The notes below the pieces were generated by a model. The model was not told the origin of the DNA. It did not search any database and worked only from the letters and a program-made list of their open reading frames with translations. Made by a program: the position numbers and the translations under genes. From Orientallactaga sibirica (taxonomy: Eukaryota > Chordata > Mammalia > Rodentia > Dipodidae): 64,000 bases of DNA. This document shows, piece after piece, positions 1 through 12,170 of the stretch. Position 1 is the first letter of the stretch. Each line of letters opens with the position of its first letter. The stretch lies in contig JAEOAD010000048.1 of the NCBI GenBank assembly GCA_036365145.1, forward strand, positions 13,414,501-13,478,500, given 5' to 3'.

Positions 1-528
1 ATCTCTCAGTGTACTTGACTTTTCCAAAGGGAAAAAAGGGCTTTTCTCTTTTTGCCCATATTTATTTAGCCAGTCTGCCCATTTTATCTGTGTGCATTAA
101 AAATCCAAATTAATTGTCCTGTTGCTTTATTCTAAGTTTTTAACTAATTAGAAGACAAGTAGGATTGTTGTAAAACAAAATATTTTAAAGAAAATACTGT
201 TTTTATAAAATTCGATTTCTTAAATATGAATCCTAATATTTTCTTCTCCTCTTTAGACTTCTTCTGTGTAATGTGTGTGAGTGAGATTGATTTTCTGTGT
301 GATGTGTGTGATTGATGATTCGTACTGAAGCATTCTAATATGGGGAAGTCTACCCAGTTTAATGGTGTGTACTCAAGTAGACGGCTTACTTTCACTCATC
401 ATAGGAAAACCTTTAGATCTTGGAGCCTTTTAAAATGATAAAACAAGCTTCTTTCCAACACATCAGTACCATTTCTCATGTATGTGTGCATGCATATATG
501 CATATATCTGTGTGTGCATGTGTGTGTG

Positions 529-686
529 TTAAGACAGGATCTCACTGTATAGCCCAGCTGGCCTTGAACTTGTGATCTTCCTGCCTCTGCCTCCTGAGTG
601 CTGAGATTCCAAGTGTGAGCCTCTCTGGGTTTCTGTAATGCAGTGGTTATCATTTGCCTCACAAGTGTGAGCTTCTACACCTGGCC
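529..686 (-). repeat. Old B1-type SINE with internal insertion
   Basis: Reads as the reverse of B1 (gacaggatctcactgtatag, tgcctctgcctcctgagtgctg). The motif aagtgtgagc occurs at 611-620 and again at 663-672, so about 52 bp were duplicated or inserted within the 5' part of the element. Confidence 0.7.
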
Positions 687-1452
687 ATTTTTCCATTTTA
701 AAATACAGCCTTCTTCCTTGGGGTTCTGTAGAGTATATGATTGTGCCAGTGACTTTAGATATTTTGTGATTTCTTAAGTTAATAATTCTACTAACATTAC
801 AGTACAATGAAAACTCACCTGGACTAGACTACTCTGTCCCTGTAGAATAAAAGTTATTTACATTAGAAATGACATTTATGAGTGTTTGATTTTTTTGACC
901 TTCTAAAAGCAATAAGTTTTAGCATTCCTGTCCAGTAGTCCTCTCATTGTCTTGTTTCTAGGTTTGAAAAAATATATATGCTATTTGTATGTACATTTCT
1001 AGCATACAAGATTTTTTTTCCCCCAAAGAACCTGTACTTAAATTTTATTTACTCCCTTTCCATTTAACAAATGTAAAGTAAACACACAAGTTGATGCTTG
1101 CTGTTTGTGTTCTAACATTGGGCACCGGCAGGCCTGTTGGCTTGTCTGATACAGCTGAGGTGCTGCTCGGGGCCACCTCCCATAGCACATGCGGTTACCA
1201 CTGGTGTGCTTCTTAGGGCCTTACACTTACTAGAAAATACTGCTTACTTTTAGAAATTACATTGCGTAGCATTCATTGACTGCCGGTTTACAGGCCACTT
1301 TGTCAGATATATTTAACAAAGCCCCACACTGCAGCGATAGCTCTGGGAACTAGTTCATAGGAACACCAGTGCTTGCTGAAAGGCTTCAAATGACAGCAGG
1401 CTTCTATCTCCTAATTTAAGTAATAACAAAGGGCTTTAGAAGACCATTTGTA

Positions 1453-1648
1453 GGGCTGGAGAGATGGCTCAGTGGTTAAGACACTTGCCTGCAGGGCCAT
1501 AGACCCAGGTTCACCAGTATCCATGTAGAGCCAAATGCACAAAGTGGCACATGCACCTGGAGTTCATTTGCAGTTGCTAGAGGCCCTGGTGTACCCATTC
1601 TCTCTCTCTCTTTCTTCTCTCTCACTCTCTCTCTGCTTGCAAATAAAT

Positions 1649-1650
<2 letters not shown>
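1453..1650 (+). repeat. tRNA-derived SINE, full length
   Basis: Type example of the dominant family: head ggctggagagatggctcagtg (pol III A box), degraded B box aggttcaccag, body with gccaaatgcacaaagtggca and agttcatttgcag, CT-rich segment, and a caaataaatt tail. A TG microsatellite grows directly from the tail. Confidence 0.9.
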
Positions 1651-1688
<38 letters not shown>

Positions 1689-1690
1689 TG
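1651..1690. repeat. (TG)n microsatellite
   Basis: About 20 TG units with a cgcg interruption, on the 3' side of the SINE tail. Confidence 0.95.
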
Positions 1691-2454
1691 TGTAATATAT
1701 ATATTTTTAAAACACCAGTTGTAATCTCCTGGCAACTTCATATAAAATGATTTTAAATTTTGTCTAATTTCCTTGAGAGCCACTTTTTATTGACAGTCCT
1801 ATTTGGGGGATTTGTATGCAATCAGATAATTTAGATTATGTGTCTTTATAGAAAGTAAGAACTCCATAAACCAAAAATAATTTTAAAGAATATGAAAAAT
1901 ATAAAACAAAAAGGTTTTATTTGTACACCAAATTTGGCTACCTGTAAAATAAATTATACCCAACCAAGGCAGTTAAAATGTTTCTTTGGAAAGCATAGTA
2001 TCTTCCTGTCCAGATGAACCTTACTTAGCATTTGAAAGCTATAGTAGTAGCCCACTCTCTGACCTGGAAAGTTTCAAGTTAGATCTGCTAATTAACTTTG
2101 GCAGAATGGCTGCAAGACATTACATCTGGCTTCCTGAGCAATTTGATTAGTTTTTCAAGATCCATGATTACTATGAGACAACATAGTACAGCTGTCCTGG
2201 TATGTGTCCATCTTTCCGTGTCACACAGTAGGTTTTTCATTTTTTTCTTTGATAACCAGTGTAACAAAGAAAACAGATACAGTGTTGAAAGGGAGACATT
2301 TTCTTTTTCTCTGTGATGAATTTAGTGTTATCAAACAGATATAGTCTTACAAAAGGTTCACAAAATTATAAACATTTCATAGCATTTTAACTCACATATT
2401 TCTGGTCCCTAAATCTTCGTGGCGTATTTTTTTGGGGGTTTAGTTGTGTATTGA

Positions 2455-2945
2455 TTGCCAGTGTGAGCGGGATTCTAAGTGCTTCACACATACTAGCTCA
2501 ATAACCTTTCCCTACAGTTCTGCCAGGTAAGTATTATCCCATTTTACAGATGAGGATACTAAAATGTGGAGATTCTTTTTGTATGTGTATGTGCATGTGT
2601 GTGTGCGCAGGTGTACGTGTGTGTAGGTTCAGGTAGAGGCCAGAGGACAACCTGGAGCGTTAGCCTCAGGAACACGGTCCACTCAGATGGGGCTCTCACT
2701 GGCCTGGATCTCACCAGTTAGGCTAGACTGACTTGTCCCAGGGACCCTCCTCCTGGGATTGCAGGCACATACCACCATACTGGGCATTTTTATGTAAGGT
2801 CATAGGATCAAACTCAGGTCTGCCTGCCTGTGATGTAAGCAAGCACTTCACAGACTGAGCTGTCTCCCCCAGGCAAAATGTAGAGATTTTTCACCAATTT
2901 GCTACTTACTGGTGGAGCCAGGATTCAAATGAGAATTCCTTTTCT
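2455..2945 (-). repeat. MIR element split by a B4-type SINE
   Basis: The left part carries the reverse MIR core and 3' part (ttctaagtgcttcacacat, attttacagatgaggatac). The right part (2889-2945) continues the same MIR (ctacttactggtggagccag). MIR is an ancient mammalian SINE. The two halves flank the insertion at 2575-2874. Confidence 0.8.
2575..2874 (-). repeat. B4-type (tRNA/B1 dimer) SINE
   Basis: TG-rich end, then ggccagaggacaacctgg, a B1-like middle (tcctcctgggattgcaggca) and a reverse tRNA head ending ctgagctgtctcccccagg. It is bounded by TSDs aaaatgtggagatt (2561-2574) and aaaatgtagagatt (2875-2888). Confidence 0.8.
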
Positions 2946-3029
2946 AGATCCTATTACATCATGGTGAAGCATGTCTAGATTTCTAGGAAGGTGCGCACAC
3001 TCTATTATGAACAAAAGGACATCATTACA

Positions 3030-3128
3030 GCCAGGTGTGGTGGCACACCTGTGATTCCAGCACCTGCAGGAGGAGGGTTGAGAGTTCAAGGCTAGGCTGT
3101 GCTACGTAGTGAGACCACTTCTAAAAGA
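3030..3128 (+). repeat. B1 SINE, degraded
   Basis: gccaggtgtggtggcaca, then gattccagcacctgcaggag, and a shortened 3' part ending in an A/G tail. Confidence 0.8.
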
Positions 3129-4290
3129 AGAAGAACTGAACAACAAAGGCAGCATTCACTTGTTCACTTATCGATAATTGCAAATAAGTTAAAAGATCAG
3201 GTGAGGCACCTCTCAGATGTGACTAGTTTACTGTTGCCACATGGTCATGACCAGTTGTTGATTAGGACAATGTTGATGGTTGTTTTAGGGTAAAGGGACA
3301 AAAGTAGAATAGAACAAAATGCATAGGGGGAAAAGCTTGATAAACTATTTTTAAATGTTTCATGCAACTTCAGATCTAATAACCATGAGGGAAAAACTCC
3401 TGGAGTGCCCAGAATCTGGAGAGTGTTTATAAACCTCAGGTTCATTCTGTCACTGTAGAGGTCTGAGGGCTTCTCACTGAGATGCCATTCTGGTACATGC
3501 CCTTTGCAGGGTGACTGGCATATTGCTAGCTCGAGGGACTTCATTTGAAACGCTTCTACCCAGAAAAGCAGTGAAACCTCAGTGTTGGCGGTGCTGTCAC
3601 TTGAGACAGTTAGGCTTTCTCCAGACATCGTCAAACAGATACAAAGCATATTGATATTAATATTGAAGTAGTTTTTTGTGAACATTAAGAAAAGGAAAAA
3701 GCCTGGGAAAGTTCTCTTAATCCTTACAAAATATTCTTAAAAGGTCCTGGTTTTTCAATTTTATAATTCAAAAAAATAAACAGTCTTGACTTGCTGTCAA
3801 AATATGCAACCTGATATACATGTTGACCACAAACACATTTGTAAAATATATGTTACATGAAGTAAGAACTTTTAAAATATGGTAACTTGTTATAAAGATT
3901 AAAAAGTACATCCATGTTTAGAAATAGCTCTTGTCATAGAAATATCTTTCACATGTGGTTGACTTTTATTTGAGACATTAGGCTTCTGTCTCCCTTGTTT
4001 TACTGGAAGGAAAGGAAAGGAAATAAACAGCATTTATACCTTCTGATCAAGTGACCTAAATGGTTCTCTTTTTCCTTTGCCCTGTAAGAGATTAGCTGTT
4101 GCTTAAATAATTGATGTGCAGTGTCTCTGGATTCCTGTGGTTTGAAGGCTTTACAGATATTAACTTTCTCTTCCTGACTGAAAAGGATGTGTGTGATGCT
4201 ATCTTTTTCCTCAGTCTAAATTTAGACCTCTTGATCATGAGTTAGAGAACTTGTGAGTGATAGAATAATGACAAGCTTTTAAAAAATATA

Positions 4291-4303
4291 CTTTTTAAAA
4301 TTT

Positions 4304-4339
<36 letters not shown>

Positions 4340-4509
4340 CAGATAGAGAGAATGGGTGCACCAGGGCCTCCACTTACTGCAAAAGAACTCCAGATGCACG
4401 CGCCACCTTGTGCATCTTGCTTACGTGGGTCCTGGGCATTTGAACCTCGAACTGGGGTTCTTAAGTTTCACAGGCAAGTACTTAACTGCTAAGCCATCTC
4501 TTCAGCCCT
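4291..4509 (-). repeat. tRNA-derived SINE
   Basis: Antisense copy with a long GA run (reverse of the CT-rich segment), gaactccagatgcacgcgcc, and the head ctaagccatctcttcagcc. Confidence 0.92.
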
Positions 4510-4835
4510 GCCTTTTTTTTTTTTTTAAGATGCTTAATTTTAATTTTCCCCAAACCTCTTTCTTTATGCCTTGATGCGGTTGCTGAGAATGCATGCCTAA
4601 TGGTGGTGGGTGCAGTTCCCCGGGCAGAGCTGTGGCACATGTCTTGACATGAAGGCCAAAAATCAAATTTCTGAATAAACTGCACTAACTTGCTAAACTG
4701 TCAGCTATGTCAAATCATGAAGTTTTTGCTATCAATTCAAGCTGTAACTGAAAGCAAAATTTTAAAGCATTCTCTGGATTAAATCTATTTTTTTATTTTT
4801 ATTATTTTTTTCATTTTTCTTTTTTTAAATTATTT

Positions 4836-4904
4836 TTTTATTGACAACTTCTATACTTACATACAAAAAACACATGATATTTCCCTCCCCTCCCCCCTAA
4901 ATCT
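4836..4904 (-). repeat. L1 3' end fragment
   Basis: attgacaacttctatactta followed by a pyrimidine run (tttccctcccctcccccc). It parallels the L1 3' UTR at 58651, including the reversed G-rich tract, and is preceded by T-rich sequence (reversed tail). Confidence 0.6.
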
Positions 4905-5122
4905 AATTTTGAATCTTTGGCTTACAGAGAAAGCATTTCCCTGTTCTTGGTTGCTACCTATCTCCCACCTGCTAGAACCTGGCTTGGTTTGGGATTGGAA
5001 TAGGTAGGGTTAACCCCATGTACTCCCTTACATGTTCATGTGCATGTGGATTTGGACTTAAATATTCCATTTAGCAAACTTGAAGTTAGTTTAACTTAAT
5101 AGTGGCCTTCTGCCAATTGAGC

Positions 5123-5290
5123 TTTTTTTTTTTTTTTTTTTTTTTTGGTTTTTCAAGGCAGGGTCTTACTCTAGCCCAGGCTGACCTGGAATTCACTATG
5201 TAGTCTCAGGCTGGCCTTGAACTCATGGTGATCCTCCTACCTCTGCCTCCCGAGTGCTGGGATTCAAGGTGTGCGCCACCACCCCTGGCT
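5123..5290 (-). repeat. B1 SINE
   Basis: Antisense B1 with a T24 run (reversed A-tail), flanked by caattga at 5114-5120 and 5291-5297. Confidence 0.93.
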
Positions 5291-5299
5291 CAATTGAAG

Positions 5300-5520
5300 T
5301 TTTTTTTTTTTTTTAAATTTAATTAATTTATTTGAAAGAGAGAAAGAGACAGGTAGAGAAAGAGAGAGAATGGGTGCACCAGGGCCTCTAGCCTCTGTAA
5401 ACGAACTCCAGATGCATGTGCCACCTTGTGCATCTGGCTTACATGGGTCCTGGGGAATTGAACCTGGGTCCTTTGGCTTTGCAGGTAAGTGCTTTAACCA
5501 CTAAGGCATCTCTCCAGCCC
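5300..5520 (-). repeat. tRNA-derived SINE
   Basis: Antisense, complete; T-run at the left, head ctaaggcatctctccagccc at the right. Confidence 0.93.
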
Positions 5521-5528
5521 TGAACTTT

Positions 5529-5680
5529 AAAAAAAATTTTTTTATTTCATTTATTTTTGGAGAGAGACACAGAGAGAGACAGACAGGGAGAGGGAGGCAG
5601 ATAGAGAATGGGCACACCAGCAGTCTCTCAGCTGCTGTGAACGAATGCCAGATGTGTGCGCCCCCTTGTGGGCAAGTGTC
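5529..5680 (-). repeat. tRNA-derived SINE, truncated variant
   Basis: Belongs to the variant with cagctgctgtgaacgaa and gcgcccccttgtgg (compare 58361 and 60757). The tRNA head is missing: after ggcaagtgtc it passes straight into agccctgaacttt, a copy of the flank at 5516-5528. Confidence 0.8.
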
Positions 5681-5693
5681 AGCCCTGAACTTT

Positions 5694-5866
5694 AATTTTT
5701 TTTATTATTATTATTTTTTTTGGTTTTTCGAGGTAGGGTCTCACTCTGGCCCAGGCTGACCTGGAATTAACTATGTAGTCTCAGGGTGGCCTTGAACTCA
5801 TGGCGATCCTCCTACCTCTGCCTCCTGAGTGCTGGGATTAAAGGCGTGCGCCACCACGCCCGGCTC
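5694..5866 (-). repeat. B1 SINE
   Basis: Antisense, well preserved (gcgtgcgccaccacgcccgg). Flanked by agccctgaacttt at 5681-5693 and 5867-5879. Confidence 0.93.
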
Positions 5867-5948
5867 AGCCCTGAACTTTTAAATAATCATCTATGGTTAT
5901 GTTCTTTTAACACTTGGATTATAGGTTATATTTTAAAAAGTGCAAGTG

Positions 5949-6135
5949 AGCCAGGCATGGTGGTGCATGCCTTTAATCCCAGCACTTGGGAGGCAGAGGT
6001 AGGAGGGTTGCCATGAGTTCAAGGCCACCCAGAGACTGCATAGTGAATTCCAGGTCAGCCTAGGCTAGAGTGAGACCTTACCTTGAAACCCCCCCCCCCC
6101 AAAAAAAAAAAAAAAGAAAGAAAGAAAAAGAAAAA
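5949..6135 (+). repeat. B1 SINE with C12 and A-rich tail
   Basis: agccaggcatggtggtgca, then the standard B1 body, a homopolymer of 12 C and an A/AAAG tail. The C run replaces the usual short link between body and tail. Confidence 0.92.
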
Positions 6136-7152
6136 GTTGAAACTGAAAACCAGCCTACTAACATTGGTGGGGTTATGTCTTCCGGTGATCATTGCTCACA
6201 GCCCACACACCTGAGTTTCTACATCGTTGAATCAAGGCATGATGGATAATTCCTCATTTATTTAGTGATTATCCGTAGTCTCTACTCCCTTGAGTTTAGC
6301 CAAGACAAAGGAAATAACAAAGGTTTCCAAATAGTAAAAACATTGACCAGATTTATACAAGTTCTCTTAGAGGATTTCGGGGGTGGGGAGGATATTTGCT
6401 CTGATTTCTAAACATTTGTTAAACTTTAGGATAATTGTTTAAACTGATTATCTCAGCCTATTGCAAGAGTTTTGCTTTACATAGTACATCATCCAACTTC
6501 TTTGAAAGTACAGTTGATTCCAACTTTATGATCATATTGTATAGTCTAGACAGTTTCTCAGTACCATATTGCTTTGAGGGAAAGAAGGAATAACTTTAAA
6601 ATTATTAATGCTGATTAACAGTTGAAGTGTATTTATAGAATGCCCCCCAATGAAAATGCTTTTATTTATATTTCATTCGTGTTTCACTTATTCTATGTTA
6701 GAGTTTGCTGACAGTGTGTGGGGAGGATGGAATGGGGAGAACATATCTGTCAGATATGTTCCTAGTATAATATCCTTTCAGTGAAAAATGCACCAAGCAT
6801 TTACCTTGCAAGTTCTAAAGGCATCATTGTTTGATAAATGATATTTATGACAGCTCCAACAACAAAAATTGATTATTTGGTAGATATTGACAGGTGCTAA
6901 ATTTATCTACCTTAAAAATGTATAGATTATTCAACTGTCAAGAAATTGAGGTAAAACGAAAAGAAATGTATGAGCTCAGCTCCTTCTCTGTGAGAAAGAA
7001 GTTCTCAGAGACATCTTCCAGTGAGCATTTTTCTCAGTGTTGTAATCTACTCAGCCAACCTATGAGTGACATAGCCAGTTGTAGCTTAAAGGGTAATTTA
7101 TTTGTAAGTAATTTGGGAAGCACACTGAAACTTACCCAAAATCTTAGTAACA

Positions 7153-7415
7153 GGGAGCTGGGGAGATAGCTCAGTAAGTAGAGTGCTGTCCTTGCAAGCC
7201 TCAGCATATGAGTTCAATCCTGAGAACACATAGTAAAAAAAGAAAGTTGGGTATCGTGGTATGTGTTTGTAATTCCAGTGCTGGGGAGCAGACAGCTGGA
7301 TCCGTGGGTCTTGCGGTCCAGCGAGTCTAGTGAGTTCCAGGCCATAAAAAGATGGTGCCTGAGGAAGAGCACTGGAGCCTGTTCTCTGGCCCCAATATTT
7401 GTGTGCATACACATG
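7153..7415 (+). repeat. B4-type SINE
   Basis: tRNA head gggagctggggagatagctcag, B box gagttcaatcctg, then a B1-like half (gtttgtaattccagtgctgg), ending with ggccccaatatttgtgtgc. Diverged, so older than the dominant family. Confidence 0.75.
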
Positions 7416-7470
7416 TCAGTAGCATTGCTGTAGCATTGTTGTAGGTTAGAAAAGTAGTACGTTTTTGGGG

Positions 7471-7590
7471 CTATGAAATCCAGACACATGTGCCACTTTG
7501 TGCATCTGGCTTTACATGGGTTCTTTACATGGGAATTGAGCCCAGGCCAGCAGGCTTTGCAAGAAAATGCTGAACCATCTCTCTAGTCCT
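7471..7590 (-). repeat. tRNA-derived SINE, truncated
   Basis: Only the 5' half in antisense (gtgccactttgtgcatctgg to tgaaccatctctctagtcc). It has a small internal repeat: acatgggttctttacatggg. Confidence 0.8.
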
Positions 7591-8741
7591 GATAGTCTTT
7601 TAGTGACATTTCTATACAGAAACATATTAATTTACTTCTGTAAGCCATTGCAGGGTCATTTTTCTAAAAACAATTAGACAGAAACATTATCCAAATTTGG
7701 TAGCCTTGTTTCCTTTTATTTCATGGTTTTTCTGAAGTGAAATTTATTTTTAATAATAAATAAATTATAAAGAATAAAATTTATTCTGGTAAAAATCTCT
7801 CCATTATTCAGTCTTGGGATTTTGGCTATCTGGTGATGTCCACCACACTTGGCCAGTATATTCTAGTAGTACTTTAGTGTCCCTTATAAATGGGTGTCTA
7901 GTCCACAGCCCACCTGGGCCATACTGAGTCAGATGTGTGTCTTGCCCATTGGCCCATCTGCTACAAGGGCATGGAACATGTGCATCATGCTAAGCCTTGG
8001 TGCTTGCAACACGGAGTGCTCGTTCATGTTTGACGGGTTGAAACTATTACTTTGTCTTCCCTTTTCTCATGTGCAAACTTTGGTCTAGGGCTCAAGAAAT
8101 AAAATCTTCATTTTGTTTTTCATTATTCAGTTGACGTGTCTGTATATTAAATGTTCACTCATGAGAACACTAGGAGGGCTTCATTTTAAAGCAAACTTGC
8201 ACATTATTGCCATGAATTTCTTCTAGGTTAAGTTTTCTGTCTGTTTAAATTAAAACTTTTTTTCTTGATAAAATCTGTAAGCTAACAAGCAGACTCAATT
8301 TTAGTTTAGCACTAAAAAGTAAAATATGTAACTGTTGAAAACCTTGTTGCTTATGATATTTGCCGTAATGAAAACAGTGTGTATTTCTACTGTGGCTGGA
8401 ACATGAATGAGATTTCCTTACCAGAATCTATAGGAACATGATGTTACATACTCTTTAATTTTTAAAAAACATGTAAATTGAATATAAAAATACTGTTTTC
8501 TCTTTGGGTAGGCCCAAACACTCAGAATATAAATGAGTTCTCTTGAATACATTGAAGAAGTCTGAATATGTCTTCTTGGAATTTTGAACCTCATTTCATA
8601 GAAGTATCACTAATGTGCACTGTGACATCCTCTTTCTGAAGATTTTCATCTTCTTTCAGAAATGCCTGCATTTCTCCTCCCAAGGCACATGAGCATTGTG
8701 TGTTGATTGCAGGTTGCTTTGTTTTCATTAAAACTGAATTA

Positions 8742-8943
8742 GGAGCTGGAGAGATGGCTTAGCAGTTAAGGCACATGCCTGCGAAGCCTAAGGACCCTGG
8801 TTGGATTCTCCAGGTCCCACATAAAGCCAGATGCACATGGTGGTGCATGCGTCTGGAGTTCATTTGCAGTGGCTAGAGGCCCTGGCGTGCCCATTCTCTC
8901 TCTCTCCCCCTTTCTCTGTCTCAAGTAAATAAATAAAGATAAA
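8742..8943 (+). repeat. tRNA-derived SINE
   Basis: Complete; B box tggttggattctccag, body, CT segment, AAATA tail. Confidence 0.92.
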
Positions 8944-9715
8944 TCTTTGAATTAAGCAGATTAAATTAAAACATAGTAATTTGACTTGATGAATACAACC
9001 CTTTTTATAGTTTACCTAAGTAAATTTGCCTTTGATTTACGTTGTTTAGTGTTTATCCAAGGCTATGATTTTATTGATAGTAAGTTCATTCTTTGTTTTT
9101 TATAAAGTATTGACAATTTTCTACAAGTTACTGCTTTTACTGCCTATATCTCTTTCTCCAAATGTGTTTACCATTTCTGCCTTGAAGTCTTCATGCATGC
9201 CATTTTGTGCCTGGAGTACGGGACTCCCTGGTCTGCATTTCCCTTCTGGTCTCAGGTCAGACATCCCCTCTCAGAGGGACTTGAAAAAAAGGGCTTTGCC
9301 CAAGTTCCTTCCCAACTAACTGTTGCTCTCTAGTGATCTACTTGCTCTCTCCTTCCCTCCATAGTGCAGTGCTGTCTGTCAGTGCAGCTCACATTGAGTT
9401 CCATCAGTGGTCTGCTTGTTTATTCCTTTCCTCCATACTGCTGTCGGTCAGTAAGTCCAGCTCACAGAGACACGTCCGTGTTTTCACCCAGTTCTAGTGT
9501 GCCAGTAGTAGATGCTCCAAAATTTTTGTTTTCCTGAGTATATGATTAATACCATTGAAAAAAATACCTGCTCTGAGGTAAAGAAAGAAAATTTAATATT
9601 GTAGGGCAGATAAGTTACCTGCAGAATGTGAAGGCGAGAGTGGCGTGAGTATCTAGTGAAGTAATAGTCATGCAGGCATTTTATAAACTTTGTGGTATGA
9701 AATAGATACTGGTTC

Positions 9716-10052
9716 AGATTGATAGTCTTTATCCAAAATATTTGGGACAAGAAATGTTTTGGATTTTTACTTTTTTTTCCAGATCTTAGAATATTTGCAG
9801 AAATGCAGTGAGACATACTGGGGATGGGTCCCAAGTCTAACCATGAAATTCATTCATGCTTCATATACATCTTCCACATAGCTTACTGAAGGTAATATGC
9901 AGTGTTCTAATCAATGTACATTTGGACCAAGACTGATTGATGGAGTCAGGTGTGGACTTTCCATTTACAGTGTCATGTTGGTATTCACCAAAAGGTTCTA
10001 ATTTAGGAGCATTTTGAATTTTAGATTTTGGGATTAGGGATCCTCATCTTGT
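9716..10052 (-). repeat. Ancient non-autonomous DNA transposon (MITE-like)
   Basis: Both ends and the middle fit an old mammalian repeat I recall: the left end ttatccaaaatatttgggac, the centre gggatgggtcccaagtctaa, and the right end ggattagggatcctcatctt. The ends are imperfect inverted repeats. The exact subfamily name is uncertain. Confidence 0.65.
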
Positions 10053-10436
10053 AAGTGGTGTTTAACTGAAACCTTGGCTCCTATTAAGTTAGGTTGGCTT
10101 GACATGTCCAGGATGTTACTGCTACCAAGTGGTACGTTTGTTAGCCAAACCCAGACTGCATAGTAAAATGACGAAATCAAGACCTAGAGCAATGACATAA
10201 AATAGTGTCTTCAAAAGTATTGTGTGCACCTGCATTTAGATACGTGTTCCCTGTTTTTTAATTGTGCTTTTCTAGAAATTATGTAGTAAGTTAGAAGTTA
10301 CTTTCCTATAATAATGTCATATTTGGAGTTGCATTCCCAATTAAGAACTCAGCATTAAGTAAATGAAAGTATTGTCAGCAGTGTGTACCAAAGACAAGTG
10401 TATGGTAATTAAAATTTTGTAACTACAATAAAGTCA

Positions 10437-10995
10437 GAGTTAGGGAGAGAGCTCAATAGTAAAATATTTGCCTTCCAAGCATTAGGACCTGAGTTTGATC
10501 CCCACTGCTCTTGTAAAAATGGTGAATATGGTGGTGAGTGTCTGTAATCCCAGTGTTAGGAGGCAGAGACAGGCAGATCTCTGAGGTTTACTGCCCAAGC
10601 CAGCCACTCTACCCTAATTGGTGAGTTCCAAGCCAATGAGACATTGTCTCAAAAAGGTGGGGCTGGAGAGATGGCTTAGCGGTTAAGCGCTTGCCTATGA
10701 AACCTTAGAACCCCGGTTCGAGGCTCGATTCCCCAGGACCCATGTAAGCCAGATGCACAAGGGGGCACATGCATCTGGAATTCGTTTGCAGTGGCTGGAG
10801 GCCTTGGTGTGCCCATTCTCTCTCTCTCTCTCCCCCTCTTTCTCTCTCTCTCTGTTGCTAATAAATAAAAATAAATAAATAAAAAAGAGGTGGAAGGTGT
10901 TCCTGAGGATAACACCTGAGGCTGTCTTCTGGCCTCCACATTTTATGTACATATGTATGTATCTACATGCAGACAGCACATGCACACACACACTC
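10437..10995 (+). repeat. B4-type SINE split by a younger SINE
   Basis: Left part (to 10658): tRNA-like head, gagtttgatccccactgc, then B1-like gtctgtaatcccagtgttag. Right part (from 10887): ttctggcctccacattttatg and a CA-rich end typical of B4 tails. Confidence 0.7.
10659..10886 (+). repeat. tRNA-derived SINE, well preserved
   Basis: Head ggctggagagatggcttagc, B box with a small extra segment (cggttcgaggctcgattcc), gggggcacatgcatctgg, CT run, AAATAAATA tail. Flanked by aaaaaggtgg and the similar aaaagaggtgg. Confidence 0.93.
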
Positions 10996-11604
10996 AGAAA
11001 TCATACTTTAATAAGCTTTTTAAAATGGACTTACATTTATTTATGCATTCACTATTCATAGAGCACAGAACCATGAGATTGCACCTTTTCATAAGTACCT
11101 TTTCATAAATATCATGCATAACTAACTTGCTTAGCCACATCCTTAACTGATTTTTTTCCATGTTAGAAATCATAAGGGCTTTTGAAAGGTGACTTTTATG
11201 GATTTAGAGTAGATCATTAGTGAAGCTTCTCAAGGAGTGGCTTCATTTTTCTCATTAGAAAGCATGCACTGAAATTTTCATCTTACGGATATGCTACCTG
11301 CACCCTCCTAAAAGGACTATAAAAATGGTTTAATGTGTGTTGGTACTAATGAATATAGTTTGCAGCAACTTCAAAGAATTAAATAGATTATTGTTACAAA
11401 ATAATACATTTATCCAATAAATAGTAATTGGCAATCCTTAAAAAAAAAAAAATCAGAAAGCATAGTAAGGGTTAAGTGGCCAGAAAAGCCCCCTTTACCA
11501 TTATTACCCACAGATAGCTGTTGGAAATATTTTGGTTTATTCTTGCCAGTCTTCTTGAATATCTGCATTGGGTAAGTCTCGAGTCTTACCCTTCAAAATT
11601 CCTC

Positions 11605-11762
11605 TTTTTTTTTTTTTTCCTTCTGAGGTAGGGTCTTGCTCTAGCCCAGGCTGATCTGGAATTCACTATGTAGTCTCAGGGGGTAGCCTAGAAGTCATAG
11701 TGATCCTCCTACCTCTGTCTCCTGAGTGCTGGGATTAAGGGCATGCATCACCATGACCAGCT
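11605..11762 (-). repeat. B1 SINE
   Basis: Antisense with T-run; tgagtgctgggattaaggg, ends in accatgaccagct. Confidence 0.92.
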
Positions 11763-11980
11763 GTTTTTTTTTTTTTTTTTTTTAAATTAATTTTTATTTG
11801 AGACAGAGGAAGAGAGAAAGAGAGAGAGAATGGACGTGTTAGGGCCTCTAGCCACTGCAAATGAACTGCAGCCACATGTGCCACCTTGTGCATATGGCTT
11901 ATGTGGGACCTGGAGAATCGAACCTGGGTCCTTACACTTAGCAGAGAAGTGCTTTAACTGCTAAGCCATCTCTCCAGCCT
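11763..11980 (-). repeat. tRNA-derived SINE
   Basis: Antisense, complete, inserted directly next to the B1. T19 run, GA segment, head ctaagccatctctccagcc. Confidence 0.93.
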
Positions 11981-12170
11981 GTGTTTTTTTTATTTTTTCA
12001 GAAGAAGCATCACTGGTTATTGTTAGCTCAAATACAAGGGAGCATGATGCTATGAAAATTCTCCACTCATTCCATTTATACCCATCAGACTTGGCCATGG
12101 TCCAGCAATAAAAACAATAAATAGGGAAAATATCTACTAAATTCAAAAGTGCTTCAGAGGTTCATAGAAT

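Noticed and set aside
3245..3685. 146-codon minus-strand frame in intron 1
   Set aside because: No recognisable domain and no CpG or splice signals; A/T-rich intron background.
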